This document shows positions 1-9,256 of a stretch of DNA of 64,000 nt, piece after piece. The notes under the pieces are model-generated. The model did not search any database. It was not told the DNA's origin and saw nothing but the letters and a program-made list of their open reading frames with translations. The DNA comes from JBICHN01 sp043101845. Lineage in GTDB: Bacteria > Planctomycetota > Phycisphaerae > Phycisphaerales > UBA5793. The stretch spans positions 1,984,001 through 2,048,000 of the forward strand of contig JBICHN010000011.1 in NCBI GenBank assembly GCA_043101845.1, given 5' to 3'. Made by a program: the position numbers and the translations under genes. Numbering within the stretch: position 1 is the first letter of the stretch; every line of letters starts with the position of its first letter.

Positions 1-334
1 GCATGAATACAAAGCCGGCGATGAACATCGCCGCGACGGCGACCATCCACCCGGACACCGCGACAAGCCGCCAGCGACGCGTCCGCGCCTCGTGCGCGTC
101 GCGATCGAATACCTCGGCCCAGATTCGACGCTCGAGTGACTCCGGCCAGGATTCCTCTGATGCCACCGTCGCGTCGACGAGACTGTCGAGTCCTTCGAAT
201 TCGTCGAGCGTGCGACGACACTCGGCGCAATGACTCAAATGAGCCTCCGCGAGTCGACGCGTCTCCTGGTCGACTTCGTCGTCGATCAGGCCGCTCAGAA
301 CCGCCGCGATGTCATCACAGTTGAACCGTTCCAT
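1..334 (-). CDS. Anti-sigma factor with N-terminal zinc finger (partial, runs off window start)
   Basis: The reading frame begins at an ATG (334-332) and is open to base 1, so only the first 111 residues are visible. Residues about 30-40 carry HLSHCAECRR, the HxxxCxxC zinc-binding signature of anti-sigma factors that hold ECF sigma factors. Near the end of the visible part a hydrophobic stretch (VAVSGWMVAVAAMFIAGFVF) looks like a single membrane segment, so the protein is probably membrane-anchored with its zinc domain in the cytoplasm. It lies 69 bases downstream of an ECF sigma gene on the same strand, which is the standard partner arrangement. The signal that releases the sigma factor cannot be read from this sequence. 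Confidence 0.85.
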   Translation of the reverse strand, partial: MERFNCDDIAAVLSGLIDDEVDQETRRLAEAHLSHCAECRRTLDEFEGLDSLVDATVASEESWPESLERRIWAEVFDRDAHEARTRRWRLVAVSGWMVAVAAMFIAGFVFM

Positions 335-403
335 GTCACTCAAACCTGCTCGTCCGATTCTCCATCCGAATGCGGGCGGCCGGAGCCGCCCTCGTCCGCC
401 AGT

Positions 404-1006
404 TCAGCCGGCCCCGCCTCCGGTCGCCCGGCCACCATCCCGGAAAAGGGGAAAGACCAGCGGATCGTCTTCCGCCCGCATCAACCCCCTTTCGACTTCC
501 TCCTTCAACGCTGCCCGAGCCCGGTTCAGCCGGCTCATGACCGTCCCGATCGGAACCCCGAGCGTGTCGGCGATATCCTGGTAGCTCATTTTCTCGTAGA
601 CCCGCATAACGATGATCGCTCGTTTGTCCTCCGGCAATCGACCAAGCGCGCTGCGCACACGACGCATGTTGTCATCCAGGTCGACCTGTTCCTCCGGCCT
701 GATGTCATTCCGCAGCGCCGGGTCATGACTGAAGTCCGGCAAGGTCTCCGCGCGTTTCGTTCGGCGAAGGTGGTTAATCGAAAGATTCACCACCACCCGC
801 TTCATCCACGACGGCACCACCTTCTCGGGACCGTCCGGGGGCGTCCGCCAGAGCTTGACAAAGGCCTCCTGCACGACATCCTCGGCCGCCTGACTGTCGC
901 GACAGATCGCCCGGGACACGGCCAATAACCGCGGACCAAGAGTCTGCATCCAGCGAGCAAGATCGGCTTCGGTCACCGTCAGTCCCATCTCAATCGACTC
1001 GGACAC
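404..1006 (-). CDS. ECF-type RNA polymerase sigma factor
   Basis: This 200-residue protein has the two-domain layout of an ECF sigma factor. Region 2 is at about residues 20-90, with SQAAEDVVQEAFVKLWR as the core-binding and -10 recognition helix. Region 4 is at about 115-175, with YQDIADTLGVPIGTVMSRLNRAR as the helix-turn-helix that reads the -35 element. It is followed by the gene for its zinc-finger anti-sigma factor, which probably controls it post-translationally. The frame starts at a GTG; an in-frame ATG seven codons later (base 988) is an equally credible start. The Gly/Arg-rich last 20 residues are outside the conserved domain. The regulon cannot be inferred here. Confidence 0.9.
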   Translation of the reverse strand: MSESIEMGLTVTEADLARWMQTLGPRLLAVSRAICRDSQAAEDVVQEAFVKLWRTPPDGPEKVVPSWMKRVVVNLSINHLRRTKRAETLPDFSHDPALRNDIRPEEQVDLDDNMRRVRSALGRLPEDKRAIIVMRVYEKMSYQDIADTLGVPIGTVMSRLNRARAALKEEVERGLMRAEDDPLVFPLFRDGGRATGGGAG

Positions 1007-1124
1007 CGCCGGAGGGGCGACATTCCACAGATTCTACGAAATCTGGCCGCGAGAATGGCGGGGATGAACACCGGGAATGACGCGGCCGGGCTGTACCATG
1101 CCTCTACACGGCCAACCCGACGGC

Positions 1125-2144
1125 TCAGGCGAGTTCGATGGAAGGTACGAGCGACGGGAACTGAATATCGAGCCACACCGTCTCCGCGTGCAGATCGACC
1201 CGTGCTTCGTTCATTCCCGCGGGAAGAAGAAGAACATCGCCTCGATCAAATTCAACATCCACGCCGGCCGGCGTGTTCGAGATCGCGCCCTTACCCCGCA
1301 ACACGACCCAGACCGCAGGCCGGTCGTACGGAATCTCCTGGCCGTACTCCTCGACCATGCGCACCCGTTCGATCTGAAAATGCTCGCATGAGCAGACGCG
1401 GCTGATCGTGGTGAAGACGCCGGCGATGTGCGAGCGCCGCTCCGCGCGTCGCATCGCCTTCGCGGCGTCGAAGTCCACACAGCGAAGCGCTTCATCAATG
1501 TGCAGTTCGCGTCCGGTGTCCCGGTTCCAGTCCCAGAGCCGATAGGTCGTATCGCTCGGCGTCTGTACCTCCGCCACGACGACGCCAGCGCCGAGCGCAT
1601 GAAGTGTGCCCGCGGGCAGGTAATAGAGTTGATCCGGTTTCACTTTCTCGGCGACGAGCGCGGCGATGATCGCCTCGGCGTCTCCAGACTCTACCCGGCG
1701 ACGCAGTTCCTCCGCGCTCACGCCGGGCCGAATTCCGCGGTAGATCACGGCGTCGGGATCGGCCTCGAGGATGTACCAGGCCTCGGACTTCGGTCGAGCG
1801 GCGGAGTTACCGCGGCACTGCTCCGGATTGGGGTGGACCTGAATCGACAGCGGCTCACGCGCATCGAGATACTTTACGAGGAGCGGGAAGTCTCCGGACG
1901 CGTCAAGTTCGAGCGAGCCGAGCATGGCGTCTCGATGTTCACGGATGATCTCATGAAGTGTTCGACCGGCGAGCGGGCCGTTCGCGACCACCGAACGCGC
2001 GTCGTCGAAGTCGCAGAGCTCCCACGACTCGCCGATCCGAGTCGTCTCGGTTCCGGGCAGATCCCGGCTGAGGTCGGCGATCCGCCGCCCGCCCCAGACC
2101 TTCTCCTTGAAGACCGGCTCGAATTTGAGTGGATAGAGCGCCAT
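1125..2144 (-). CDS. manA: Mannose-6-phosphate isomerase, class I
   Basis: The enzyme interconverts fructose 6-phosphate and mannose 6-phosphate, feeding GDP-mannose and cell-surface sugars. It is a zinc-dependent cupin protein of 339 residues, near the usual length of the short bacterial class. Visible signatures are KEKVWGGRR at the N-terminus, the metal-site segment PLSIQVHPN (about residues 97-105), KSEAWYILE with the metal-binding Glu, and YYLPAGTLHALGAG (about 174-187) with the metal-binding His. The C-terminal part (about 240-339) is a second cupin-like region. It stands alone, with about 140 bases separating it from the divergently transcribed downstream gene. A role in polysaccharide sugar supply is an inference from the envelope genes elsewhere in the window. 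Confidence 0.92.
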   Translation of the reverse strand: MALYPLKFEPVFKEKVWGGRRIADLSRDLPGTETTRIGESWELCDFDDARSVVANGPLAGRTLHEIIREHRDAMLGSLELDASGDFPLLVKYLDAREPLSIQVHPNPEQCRGNSAARPKSEAWYILEADPDAVIYRGIRPGVSAEELRRRVESGDAEAIIAALVAEKVKPDQLYYLPAGTLHALGAGVVVAEVQTPSDTTYRLWDWNRDTGRELHIDEALRCVDFDAAKAMRRAERRSHIAGVFTTISRVCSCEHFQIERVRMVEEYGQEIPYDRPAVWVVLRGKGAISNTPAGVDVEFDRGDVLLLPAGMNEARVDLHAETVWLDIQFPSLVPSIELA

Positions 2145-2286
2145 GAATGACCCGGGAAACGGTGTGGTGGAGCCTTAGGAATAGCAGCTTGTAGCGCAAA
2201 CTGCGGCGCCGGAGAGCCGCTCATGGTACGATTTCTCTGAACTCGATCCACCTCGGGTCTCGATCGCGGCGGCAGGAGGATTCGCC

Positions 2287-2808
2287 ATGCGCTTCGAAAT
2301 TCGCTTCGTCTCCGGTTTGATCGCTTCTGTGATTCTGCTCGCGTTGACCGAGCTCTCGGCTTCCGCGCAAGTCGTGGTCGACGGCGTACCTCAGACCATG
2401 GTCATCGAGGGGTCGGCGCTCCACGCGCCGTCGTACTCCCGCCTCGAGCGCGCCCACGCCGCGGCGTACGACCGGCAGGCCCGAATCATCACACGAGCGA
2501 GTGTGATTCGAGCGGACCTGGCGCCGGTTGGGCCGGCGGCGCCGGTCTTTCAGCTTGATCCCTGGTCCGAGCGGCGTTATTCCGCCACCTGGACGGGCTA
2601 CGCGAGCGGGTACCGGTATGCTCCGTACGGATACCGCTGGTACGGTTATTCGCCGTCGTACCGTTGCTACGATCGCGGTCTCATCGGCCGCCGCTACTAC
2701 AGTTATCCCTGCCGCGGCTTCGGATACAGCTCGGCGCCGCGTTATTACGACGGCTGCTTCACGCCGTACTACTCGACCGGCGCTCGATTGAGTATTCGGA
2801 TCAATTAA
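2287..2808 (+). CDS. Secreted tyrosine-rich protein of unknown function
   Basis: I do not recognise the family. The protein has 173 residues and starts at an ATG preceded by a strong ribosome-binding site (GGCAGGAGGA, 2271-2280). A signal peptide is clear: RF and Arg-containing start, a hydrophobic core (GLIASVILLALTELSASA) and a cleavage site after AQ near residue 28. The second half (about 100-165) is very rich in Tyr, Arg, Gly and Ser, with recurring YGYRWYGYSPSYRCY-type stretches and four Cys. Such composition suggests an extracellular or wall-associated low-complexity tail. No catalytic motif is visible. The adjacent prepilin-like gene follows 36 bases downstream on the same strand. Confidence 0.7.
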   Translation: MRFEIRFVSGLIASVILLALTELSASAQVVVDGVPQTMVIEGSALHAPSYSRLERAHAAAYDRQARIITRASVIRADLAPVGPAAPVFQLDPWSERRYSATWTGYASGYRYAPYGYRWYGYSPSYRCYDRGLIGRRYYSYPCRGFGYSSAPRYYDGCFTPYYSTGARLSIRIN

Positions 2809-2844
2809 CGCGGCCCTGCAGGTCATCATCAGACGGAGTCACCC

Positions 2845-3651
2845 ATGTTGCGAGCCGACCACGAATGTCGGAGACGGACGAACGGCTTCACGCTTATCGA
2901 ACTGCTCGTCGTCATTTCCATCATCGCCCTCTTGATTGGACTGCTGCTTCCCGCCCTGTCCAACGCGCGGGAAGCGGGTCGGCTCGCGGTGTGCCTCAAC
3001 AATGTCAAGCAACTCGCCACGGCGCATGTGTACTACGCGACGGATGACAAAGACGGCGTTCTCCCGGCGACTTACACGCACTTCGAGTTTCCTGATGACG
3101 CGATGATGGACTGGATCGGATACGGAAACACGCAGGACCCGAACGATCCGAATGGTGAGCCTCCGCGCAACGGATCGATCTGGAAGTATGTCTCTGGCGC
3201 CGAGCTGACTTACGAATGCCCGACCGAGAAGCGACAGGCGAACGATGCGTTCAGCTACACGATGCCACATAACTCGGGCGGGGCACGGCTCGAGAATCCG
3301 TTCCCGTTTTTCATCCGCACCGATCCGTCACGGGGGGTGCAGTCCGAATCGATCCAGATTCGATTGCCGACCGTGATGGAAGAGGACGAGATCTGGTACA
3401 ACCAGGCTTCGGCGGTGCCGGACGGCGCCTGGGCGAACAATGACCAGATGACCGATCGTCACAACGGGCAAGGCGTCATGGGCTTCATCGACGGGTCCGC
3501 GGAAAGCTATCAGTTCGCTGAAGGCGGTGACCCGAACCGGCTCGAAAGCGGCGACTTCGACGCGTGGCATCTGTTCTTCTTCGCCCGCGACCGGGAGTTC
3601 AATTACGGGCCGTGGACACGGCCGTATCGATGGGTGAACAACCCTCGCTGA
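2845..3651 (+). CDS. Type II secretion / pilin-like protein with prepilin N-terminal methylation site
   Basis: This 268-residue protein carries a type IV prepilin leader: a short basic N-terminus, then G-FTLIELLVVISIIALL with the conserved Glu at position +5, followed by a hydrophobic helix and PALSNAREAGR. It would be cleaved by a prepilin peptidase before the Phe. The globular part resembles the planctomycete group of pseudopilin-like proteins, with CLNNVKQLATAHVYYATDDKDG after the helix and a short conserved C-terminal region. These proteins occur in many copies per planctomycete genome, and their individual roles are mostly unknown. There is no pilus or secretion operon beside it, so this is an orphan copy. 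The start ATG is followed by 15 residues before the cleavage Gly, a normal leader length. Confidence 0.88.
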   Translation: MLRADHECRRRTNGFTLIELLVVISIIALLIGLLLPALSNAREAGRLAVCLNNVKQLATAHVYYATDDKDGVLPATYTHFEFPDDAMMDWIGYGNTQDPNDPNGEPPRNGSIWKYVSGAELTYECPTEKRQANDAFSYTMPHNSGGARLENPFPFFIRTDPSRGVQSESIQIRLPTVMEEDEIWYNQASAVPDGAWANNDQMTDRHNGQGVMGFIDGSAESYQFAEGGDPNRLESGDFDAWHLFFFARDREFNYGPWTRPYRWVNNPR

Positions 3652-3776
3652 ACGGCGCCTCATTACCTTCCCCCGAGACTTCGGGCGCGGATCGCCTGGT
3701 CGAGTAGAATCGAGCCCTGCGATCAGGCGCCGGCTTCTCCGAGCATGCGCCGTGCGCGCTCGACGAGGAGAGGATC

Positions 3777-5468
3777 ATGCCGTACCGCATCCCGCGGCCG
3801 ACCGAGCCCGCGCCCGCTCCGCCGCGGATGGCGTTGCTCGTCGCAAGCGGAGATCTGCGGCCCGACGCGAACCGTACCTGCTGGCCGGCGCAACTCGACA
3901 TGGAGGAGCATGCCGGGGCGGCGTTCGACCGGCTCGGCTGGTCGCTGCATCGGGCCCATCGTGAGAAACCTGAGGCCGGCCACGGTTTCATCGCCTCGCA
4001 GCGGGAAGGAATGGAGGTCTTCCTCGACATTCACCCCGACGCGCCGCTCGTCGTCGCCGAAGCGGTCTGGCAATATTCGCATCATGTTCTCGCCGGACTC
4101 AGTCGACATCGCGGGCCGATTCTCATTCTGGCGAACTGGTCCGGTCAATGGCCCGGGCTCGTCGGCGCGCTCAACCTGCGCGGCTCGCTGACGAAAGCGG
4201 GCGTTGAACATTCATTCCTCTGGGGCGAAGACTTCTCGACGCACGGATTCCTGCGGAAGCTGCGCGAGTGGACCGAGACGGGACGCATCGAGCATGATCT
4301 CTCACATGTGCGTCCGTTCGACTGCGCCGAGGCGCCGGACGCCGAGCGAAATCTCGCGGAGGGACTCGCCGCCGAACTCATGCACGAACGCGCCATACTT
4401 GGAGTGTTCGACGAAGGCTGCATGGGAATGTTCAACGCGATCATCCCTGATCACCTTCTTCATCCGACGGGTGTGTTCAAGGAGCGGTTGAGCCAGTCCG
4501 CGCTCTACGCCGAAATGCTCGCGACCGACGATGACGAAGCCCTCGAGGCCCGGCGATGGCTCGAAGAGCGCGGCATGCGCTTCGTCACCGGCGAGGACGA
4601 CGACACCGAGCTCACCGACGGCCAGATCCTCCAACAGCTCAAGATGTATATCGCCGCGACTCGGATCGCTGACGATTTCGGCTGCGATGCGATCGGCATT
4701 CAGTATCAACAGGGGCTCAAAGACCTCACCCCCGCCTCCGATCTCGCTGAAGGACTCCTTAACAACACCGACCGACCCCCCGTGCGTTCACGCGGCGGAT
4801 CGAAGATCCTGTATCCGAACCAGGCGCTGCCCCACTTCAATGAGGTCGACGAGTGCGCCGGCCTCGACGCGTTGATCACGAATCGTGTATGGAGCGCCAT
4901 GGGAGAATCGCCCGAAACGACGCTGCATGATCTTCGTTGGGGCGACCGCGATCATTCCGAGACGGTGGACGCCTTCGTGTGGGTCTGGCTCATTTCCGGC
5001 TCAGCGCCGCCGGCGCATTTCGTGGACGGGTATCGCGGCGCCTCGAGTGAACGGCAGCCGCCGATGTACTTCAGACTCGGTGGTGGAACTCTGAAAGGAA
5101 TCAGTCGTCCGGGAGAGGTCGTATGGTCTCGAATCTATGTCGAGGATGACGCCCTTCATATGGATATCGGCCGCTCTGAAGTGGTCGACCTTCCCCGCAT
5201 GGAGATCGAGCGCCGCTGGAAGGCGACGACCCCCCAGTGGCCGATCATGTCCGCGGTAACCTACGGCGTCACGCGCGATCAGATGATGGCGAAGCACCAG
5301 GCGAACCATCTCAATGTCGCGTACGCCTCGAGCGCGGAGATGGCCGATCGCGCTGCCGCGGCGAAAGCGTGCATGGCGAACGCAATGGGAATCCATGTGC
5401 ATCTCAGCGGCGCCAACAAAGACGGCGCGCCGCTCGATGAAGCCTTTCGATCAATCGGACCCCGCTAA
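3777..5468 (+). CDS. Putative sugar isomerase of the L-fucose/L-arabinose isomerase superfamily
   Basis: The 563-residue protein has the length and general layout of fucose/arabinose isomerases: an N-terminal half with Rossmann-like segments (ILILANWSGQWPGLVGALNL; ERAILGVFDEGCMGMFNAIIP) and a C-terminal part ending in a conserved ANHLNVAYA segment typical of metal-dependent ketol isomerases. I cannot assign every metal ligand. The gene is followed after 21 bases by a ribulokinase-type FGGY kinase on the same strand. That pairing points to a pathway in which this enzyme makes a ketose (for example L-ribulose or L-fuculose type) which the kinase then phosphorylates. No epimerase or aldolase lies nearby. 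The family call comes from residue patterns and context, and the substrate is unknown. Confidence 0.65.
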   Translation: MPYRIPRPTEPAPAPPRMALLVASGDLRPDANRTCWPAQLDMEEHAGAAFDRLGWSLHRAHREKPEAGHGFIASQREGMEVFLDIHPDAPLVVAEAVWQYSHHVLAGLSRHRGPILILANWSGQWPGLVGALNLRGSLTKAGVEHSFLWGEDFSTHGFLRKLREWTETGRIEHDLSHVRPFDCAEAPDAERNLAEGLAAELMHERAILGVFDEGCMGMFNAIIPDHLLHPTGVFKERLSQSALYAEMLATDDDEALEARRWLEERGMRFVTGEDDDTELTDGQILQQLKMYIAATRIADDFGCDAIGIQYQQGLKDLTPASDLAEGLLNNTDRPPVRSRGGSKILYPNQALPHFNEVDECAGLDALITNRVWSAMGESPETTLHDLRWGDRDHSETVDAFVWVWLISGSAPPAHFVDGYRGASSERQPPMYFRLGGGTLKGISRPGEVVWSRIYVEDDALHMDIGRSEVVDLPRMEIERRWKATTPQWPIMSAVTYGVTRDQMMAKHQANHLNVAYASSAEMADRAAAAKACMANAMGIHVHLSGANKDGAPLDEAFRSIGPR

Positions 5469-5489
5469 GCTGACCAGTCAACCTGTTCT

Positions 5490-7100
5490 ATGACGGCACA
5501 CGCTCAACACCATGACCGCGTCGCCCTCGGGCTTGATTTCGGAACGGAGTCCGTGCGCGCGACGCTTGTCTCGCTGGACGGCGCCGAGCGTGGCGCCGCG
5601 GTCTCGAAGTACGACCGTGGCCAGATCGTCGATCGACTTCCGAACGACGGACCTCGACTCCCGCCTGACTACGCGCTCCAGGATCCAGATGACTGGGTGA
5701 ACTCGGCGGCTCGCGCGATTCGGACCGCTCTCGATCTCTCGTCGCTGAACGCATCGGCGATCGTCGGGGTCGGGGTCGACTTTACGAGCTGCACCATGCT
5801 CCCGTGTACGCAGGATGGCGATCCGCTTTGCTCGGCCGACGACACCTTGGCTGCACGGCCTCACGCCTGGCCGAAACTCTGGAAACATCATGGAGCGAAG
5901 CGGCAGACGGACGACCTCAATCGCGCGGCGCGCGGTCGTGGCGAAGCGTGGCTCGACCGATACGGTGGAACGCTCGGTCTCGAGTGGCTGCTGCCCAAGT
6001 CTCTCGAGATCTTTGATGACGATCGCGAGGTTTTTGAAGCGACCGAGGTCATCGTCGAAGCCGGTGACTGGTTTGTCTGGCGCCTCGTGGGTGGATCCGC
6101 GAGCGATCTCCCGCGTTCAACCTGTCAGGCCGGATACAAGGCGTGTTGGTCACCGACGCAGGGATACCCGTCGGAGGAGTTCCTTAACGCGACGCGATCG
6201 GGATTTGGAGACGGTCTTCTGCCCCGGCTTCCCGGTCGCCATCTCGCCCCCGGCGTGTGCGCGGGACGACTCGTGGACTCCATGGCCGAGCGACTCGGCC
6301 TCCCGGGCGGGGTTCCCGTCTCCGCGGCCATCATTGATGCGCATGCGGGAGTTCCGGGCGCCGGGGTCGGAGAGTCCGACACGCTTGTCATGGTGCTCGG
6401 GACGAGCGCGTGTCATATGCTCTGTTCGAGTGAAGAGCGACTGGTACCGGGTGTCGCGGGCATCGTGCGCGACGGGATTCTTCCCGGACTCGTGGGATAC
6501 GAGATGGGGCAGGCCGCGGTGGGAGACGCCTTCGCATGGCTCGCGCGCACGACGAACCGCTCACTCGAAGAACTCGCGATCGAGGCGGCCGAGATCCCGG
6601 CCGGGTCAAACGGCGTCTGGGCGATCGACTGGCTCAACGGCTGCCGCACTCCGCTGATGGACGGGTCGCTTCGCGGCGCCTTGCAGGGCCTGACGCTCTC
6701 GACAACCCCCGCCCATCTCTATCGCGCCCTCGTCGAGGCGACCGCCTACGGGCTTCGATGGATTGTCGACTTGCTCCGCGCACATGAGGTCCCGGTCCGG
6801 CAGTTCGTCGCGACCGGCGGCCTGCCTCATGCGGCGCCAATCGTTCCGGCGATCTACGCGTCGGTCCTCGGCGAACCGGTCTCCGTCCACCCCGCCGCGC
6901 ACGGTCCAGCGACCGGGGCGGCGATCTTCGGCGCCCTTGCGGCCGGTGAAGAGCAGACAGGATTCCGCTCAATGGCCGACGCGGTCGCGGCCATGGCGGT
7001 CCCGGCAGGTCCGCCCATCGATCCCGACCGGGTTGACCGGGAGAAGTACGACGACGGATACGAGCGATACCGCGGGTATGCGGAGTCGTCGCGTCGCTGA
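5490..7100 (+). CDS. FGGY-family carbohydrate kinase, ribulokinase type
   Basis: The 536-residue kinase would phosphorylate a ketose with ATP. The N-terminal LGLDFGTESVRATLV (about residues 12-26) is the phosphate-1 ATPase motif. GVGVDFTSCTMLP (about 92-104) matches the ribulokinase-specific segment. Further on are WLLPKSLEI, the IIDAHAGVPGAG substrate-site region with its catalytic Asp (about 285), VLGTSACHM, and FVATGGLPHAAPIVPAIYASVLGEPV, the adenosine-binding part. These features fit AraB-like kinases better than xylulokinase or glycerol kinase. It directly follows the putative isomerase gene, so the two probably form an operon for pentose or deoxyhexose use. The start has only a weak ribosome-binding site, which suggests translation tied to the upstream gene. 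Confidence 0.85.
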   Translation: MTAHAQHHDRVALGLDFGTESVRATLVSLDGAERGAAVSKYDRGQIVDRLPNDGPRLPPDYALQDPDDWVNSAARAIRTALDLSSLNASAIVGVGVDFTSCTMLPCTQDGDPLCSADDTLAARPHAWPKLWKHHGAKRQTDDLNRAARGRGEAWLDRYGGTLGLEWLLPKSLEIFDDDREVFEATEVIVEAGDWFVWRLVGGSASDLPRSTCQAGYKACWSPTQGYPSEEFLNATRSGFGDGLLPRLPGRHLAPGVCAGRLVDSMAERLGLPGGVPVSAAIIDAHAGVPGAGVGESDTLVMVLGTSACHMLCSSEERLVPGVAGIVRDGILPGLVGYEMGQAAVGDAFAWLARTTNRSLEELAIEAAEIPAGSNGVWAIDWLNGCRTPLMDGSLRGALQGLTLSTTPAHLYRALVEATAYGLRWIVDLLRAHEVPVRQFVATGGLPHAAPIVPAIYASVLGEPVSVHPAAHGPATGAAIFGALAAGEEQTGFRSMADAVAAMAVPAGPPIDPDRVDREKYDDGYERYRGYAESSRR

Positions 7101-7242
7101 ACAAGTCCCAGGCGACCGCGTCAAACGATTCGGAGGCGGTGTTACACGATCGTGACGAATCTATTGCGTCGCGCCGATAGATTGAACAGGTCGACGCCCT
7201 GCGCCAGGCGTGACGCTCGAACTTTCCTTCGGGAGTTCACCC

Positions 7243-9237
7243 ATGCAAGCCCGAATGATCGTGTTGTTCATGAGTCTCACTCTCTGTTTCGACGCCGTTC
7301 ACGAGAACGCTCGGATCGCCGAAGCGCGGGGGCATCGAGGCGAACCGACTCCGATTGATTCTCACGCGACCGTTTTTCTTGACGATCTGGACGGGCGTCG
7401 ACTCGCGCTCGTGAATATTGAGTCCATCTATGACGCTGAAGTGGATGCGTCACGACTGCGCTTTCGAGTGCGCGCGGTTGGGCCGGGCGTCGAAGCGATT
7501 CAGGGCTATCGCGGGCTGAATGGTGGGAATCGATACACCGGCGAGATGCTTGAACTCCTCGCGGCGCATTCTTCGATTGGGCTCGAGCTGCACAAGAGCC
7601 ACGGGCTCGACGAGTCTCTCGGCATCGTCACTTATTCATCACGAGACGGGTTCGTTCCCGAGCGTCGTCGCGGAAGCGATGGATCGATCGAATATCACTC
7701 CAGAGGCCCCGTGCTTCCCATCGAACTCATCGTCGAAAGCGGGCCGGTTCCCTCTGGACGGCGAACGATCGAATTGACGGCGTTCGGCGAGCCGAGAATG
7801 CGCCTGCTCGTGGACGCCGACGCCGGAACGATGTCCATTCTCCATGCGGAGACGGTACACGACGGACATACGAGAAGCTCCGCGCGACGATCGCACGCGC
7901 AACCGGCCGTCGACCGAGATGAGGACCGCGGCGAGGGGCCCGCGGATCCGCCCATCCCGATTCCGAATTGGGAACGGCGTGACCTTGAAGGCCGATGGAT
8001 CGTCATGGCCGACAATGTCGCGGATCATCCCGAACATGGAGAGGCGTGGGTGCGATTCCTCGCGGACCGACGTGAGTTCGAACTTCTTCAATGGCTGGCG
8101 CTCGCGACGCCGGAAGGTTTCCGAACCTGGGGCGCTGGTCAGGCGCTCACGGACGCCCGCGCCCCGCAATGGATCGCCGTCGCCTTCTTCGCGTGCGAAG
8201 CTCCGCGCGGCCATACGAGCGAGTTCGCGCGGAGATTGCTCATGGAAACCGATCGCCCGACCGTGAAAGCGTGGCTCGAGCGACACGCGGCGGCGGCCAA
8301 GACGGAGTGCGGCCGCATGATCCTCTCGGCCCTCGAATCGGTTGAGTCCGGAGGACCGGTGGACGACTTCGCCCCACCGATCGACATTCGAGCGTTGCTC
8401 TCACCGCTTCGATCCGGCGCGCGCGGAGCGCCGATCCGGGACTTCGGCGATCGGCTGACCGTCGAAGAAGGCGCAGGCACAGAATTCGTCTACGAGCACC
8501 AGATCGAAAGGGCGATCGAAGCGTTGACGATGTCCCCGGCGCCCGTCCGCGACGAGTATCGCGAGGACCTGCTCGCCATCACCGGGAATGCGCCGGACCG
8601 GGTCCGCCAGGCCGCGTTCCTCGCGTGGACGCACCTCGACGGAACCGCGATTCCCATCGAGCTGAGTCTGCGAACCCTTCGAAGCGATGACGAGACGGGG
8701 CTCGTTCGTGAAGCGGCCTATCTCGCGCTGAGCTTCGCCGCGAGCGGAACACACCCGATCGTCTACAGTGAATCTATTCGAATCCTCGGCGAAATCGATC
8801 ACCCGGCGTGGAACGCCGCGGTCAGTCGTCTCGGAGATCTTGGCGATGAGTTCGCGCTCGACCGCATGCGCGAGCTTGAAGACTCGACGATCGATCTTGC
8901 ACCGACGCGACGAAAGCATCTCGGCGAATCGGCCGACCGTCTCGAGCAGTCACTCCGTGTCAGCGCCGATTCGAAGGCCGAGTTTCCCACCATTCGCGTG
9001 CTCGAGCGCACGGCCTGGCTCGAGCTCTCCGGCGCCGAGGCGGCGTCGGCGTACTTCCAATGGGCTCGCGCCACGCTTACCGGCATGGCCGATTCACCGC
9101 GAATGCGCTCGCCACTCGGCGAGATCGCATCAACCTACGAGTGCCCCTACGACGGCGAGGGGTTCCCGTGCCAGCTCGTGCAGAATCGAGTCCGTGAACT
9201 CGCCGCGAAGTTCGCGGGGGCGCGAGACGATCCATGA
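7243..9237 (+). CDS. Secreted or membrane-anchored protein of unknown function, possible HEAT-like repeats
   Basis: I do not recognise the family. I place the start at the ATG at 7243, preceded by GGGAG, rather than at an earlier in-frame codon, giving 664 residues. The N-terminus (MQARMIVLFMSLTLCF) looks like a signal sequence. Residues about 30-200 appear beta-rich. A charged linker rich in Asp, Glu, Arg and Pro follows (about 215-255). The C-terminal half (about 430-600) has helix pairs with AFLAWTHL and REAAYLALSFAA patterns, reminiscent of HEAT-type repeats. There is a CPYDGEGFPC pair of Cys near the end. No catalytic signature is visible. It stands between the kinase gene and the convergent guaB with only 19 bases to the latter's end. 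Confidence 0.65.
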   Translation: MQARMIVLFMSLTLCFDAVHENARIAEARGHRGEPTPIDSHATVFLDDLDGRRLALVNIESIYDAEVDASRLRFRVRAVGPGVEAIQGYRGLNGGNRYTGEMLELLAAHSSIGLELHKSHGLDESLGIVTYSSRDGFVPERRRGSDGSIEYHSRGPVLPIELIVESGPVPSGRRTIELTAFGEPRMRLLVDADAGTMSILHAETVHDGHTRSSARRSHAQPAVDRDEDRGEGPADPPIPIPNWERRDLEGRWIVMADNVADHPEHGEAWVRFLADRREFELLQWLALATPEGFRTWGAGQALTDARAPQWIAVAFFACEAPRGHTSEFARRLLMETDRPTVKAWLERHAAAAKTECGRMILSALESVESGGPVDDFAPPIDIRALLSPLRSGARGAPIRDFGDRLTVEEGAGTEFVYEHQIERAIEALTMSPAPVRDEYREDLLAITGNAPDRVRQAAFLAWTHLDGTAIPIELSLRTLRSDDETGLVREAAYLALSFAASGTHPIVYSESIRILGEIDHPAWNAAVSRLGDLGDEFALDRMRELEDSTIDLAPTRRKHLGESADRLEQSLRVSADSKAEFPTIRVLERTAWLELSGAEAASAYFQWARATLTGMADSPRMRSPLGEIASTYECPYDGEGFPCQLVQNRVRELAAKFAGARDDP

Positions 9238-9256
9238 GGACTGTGACCCCGATCGA

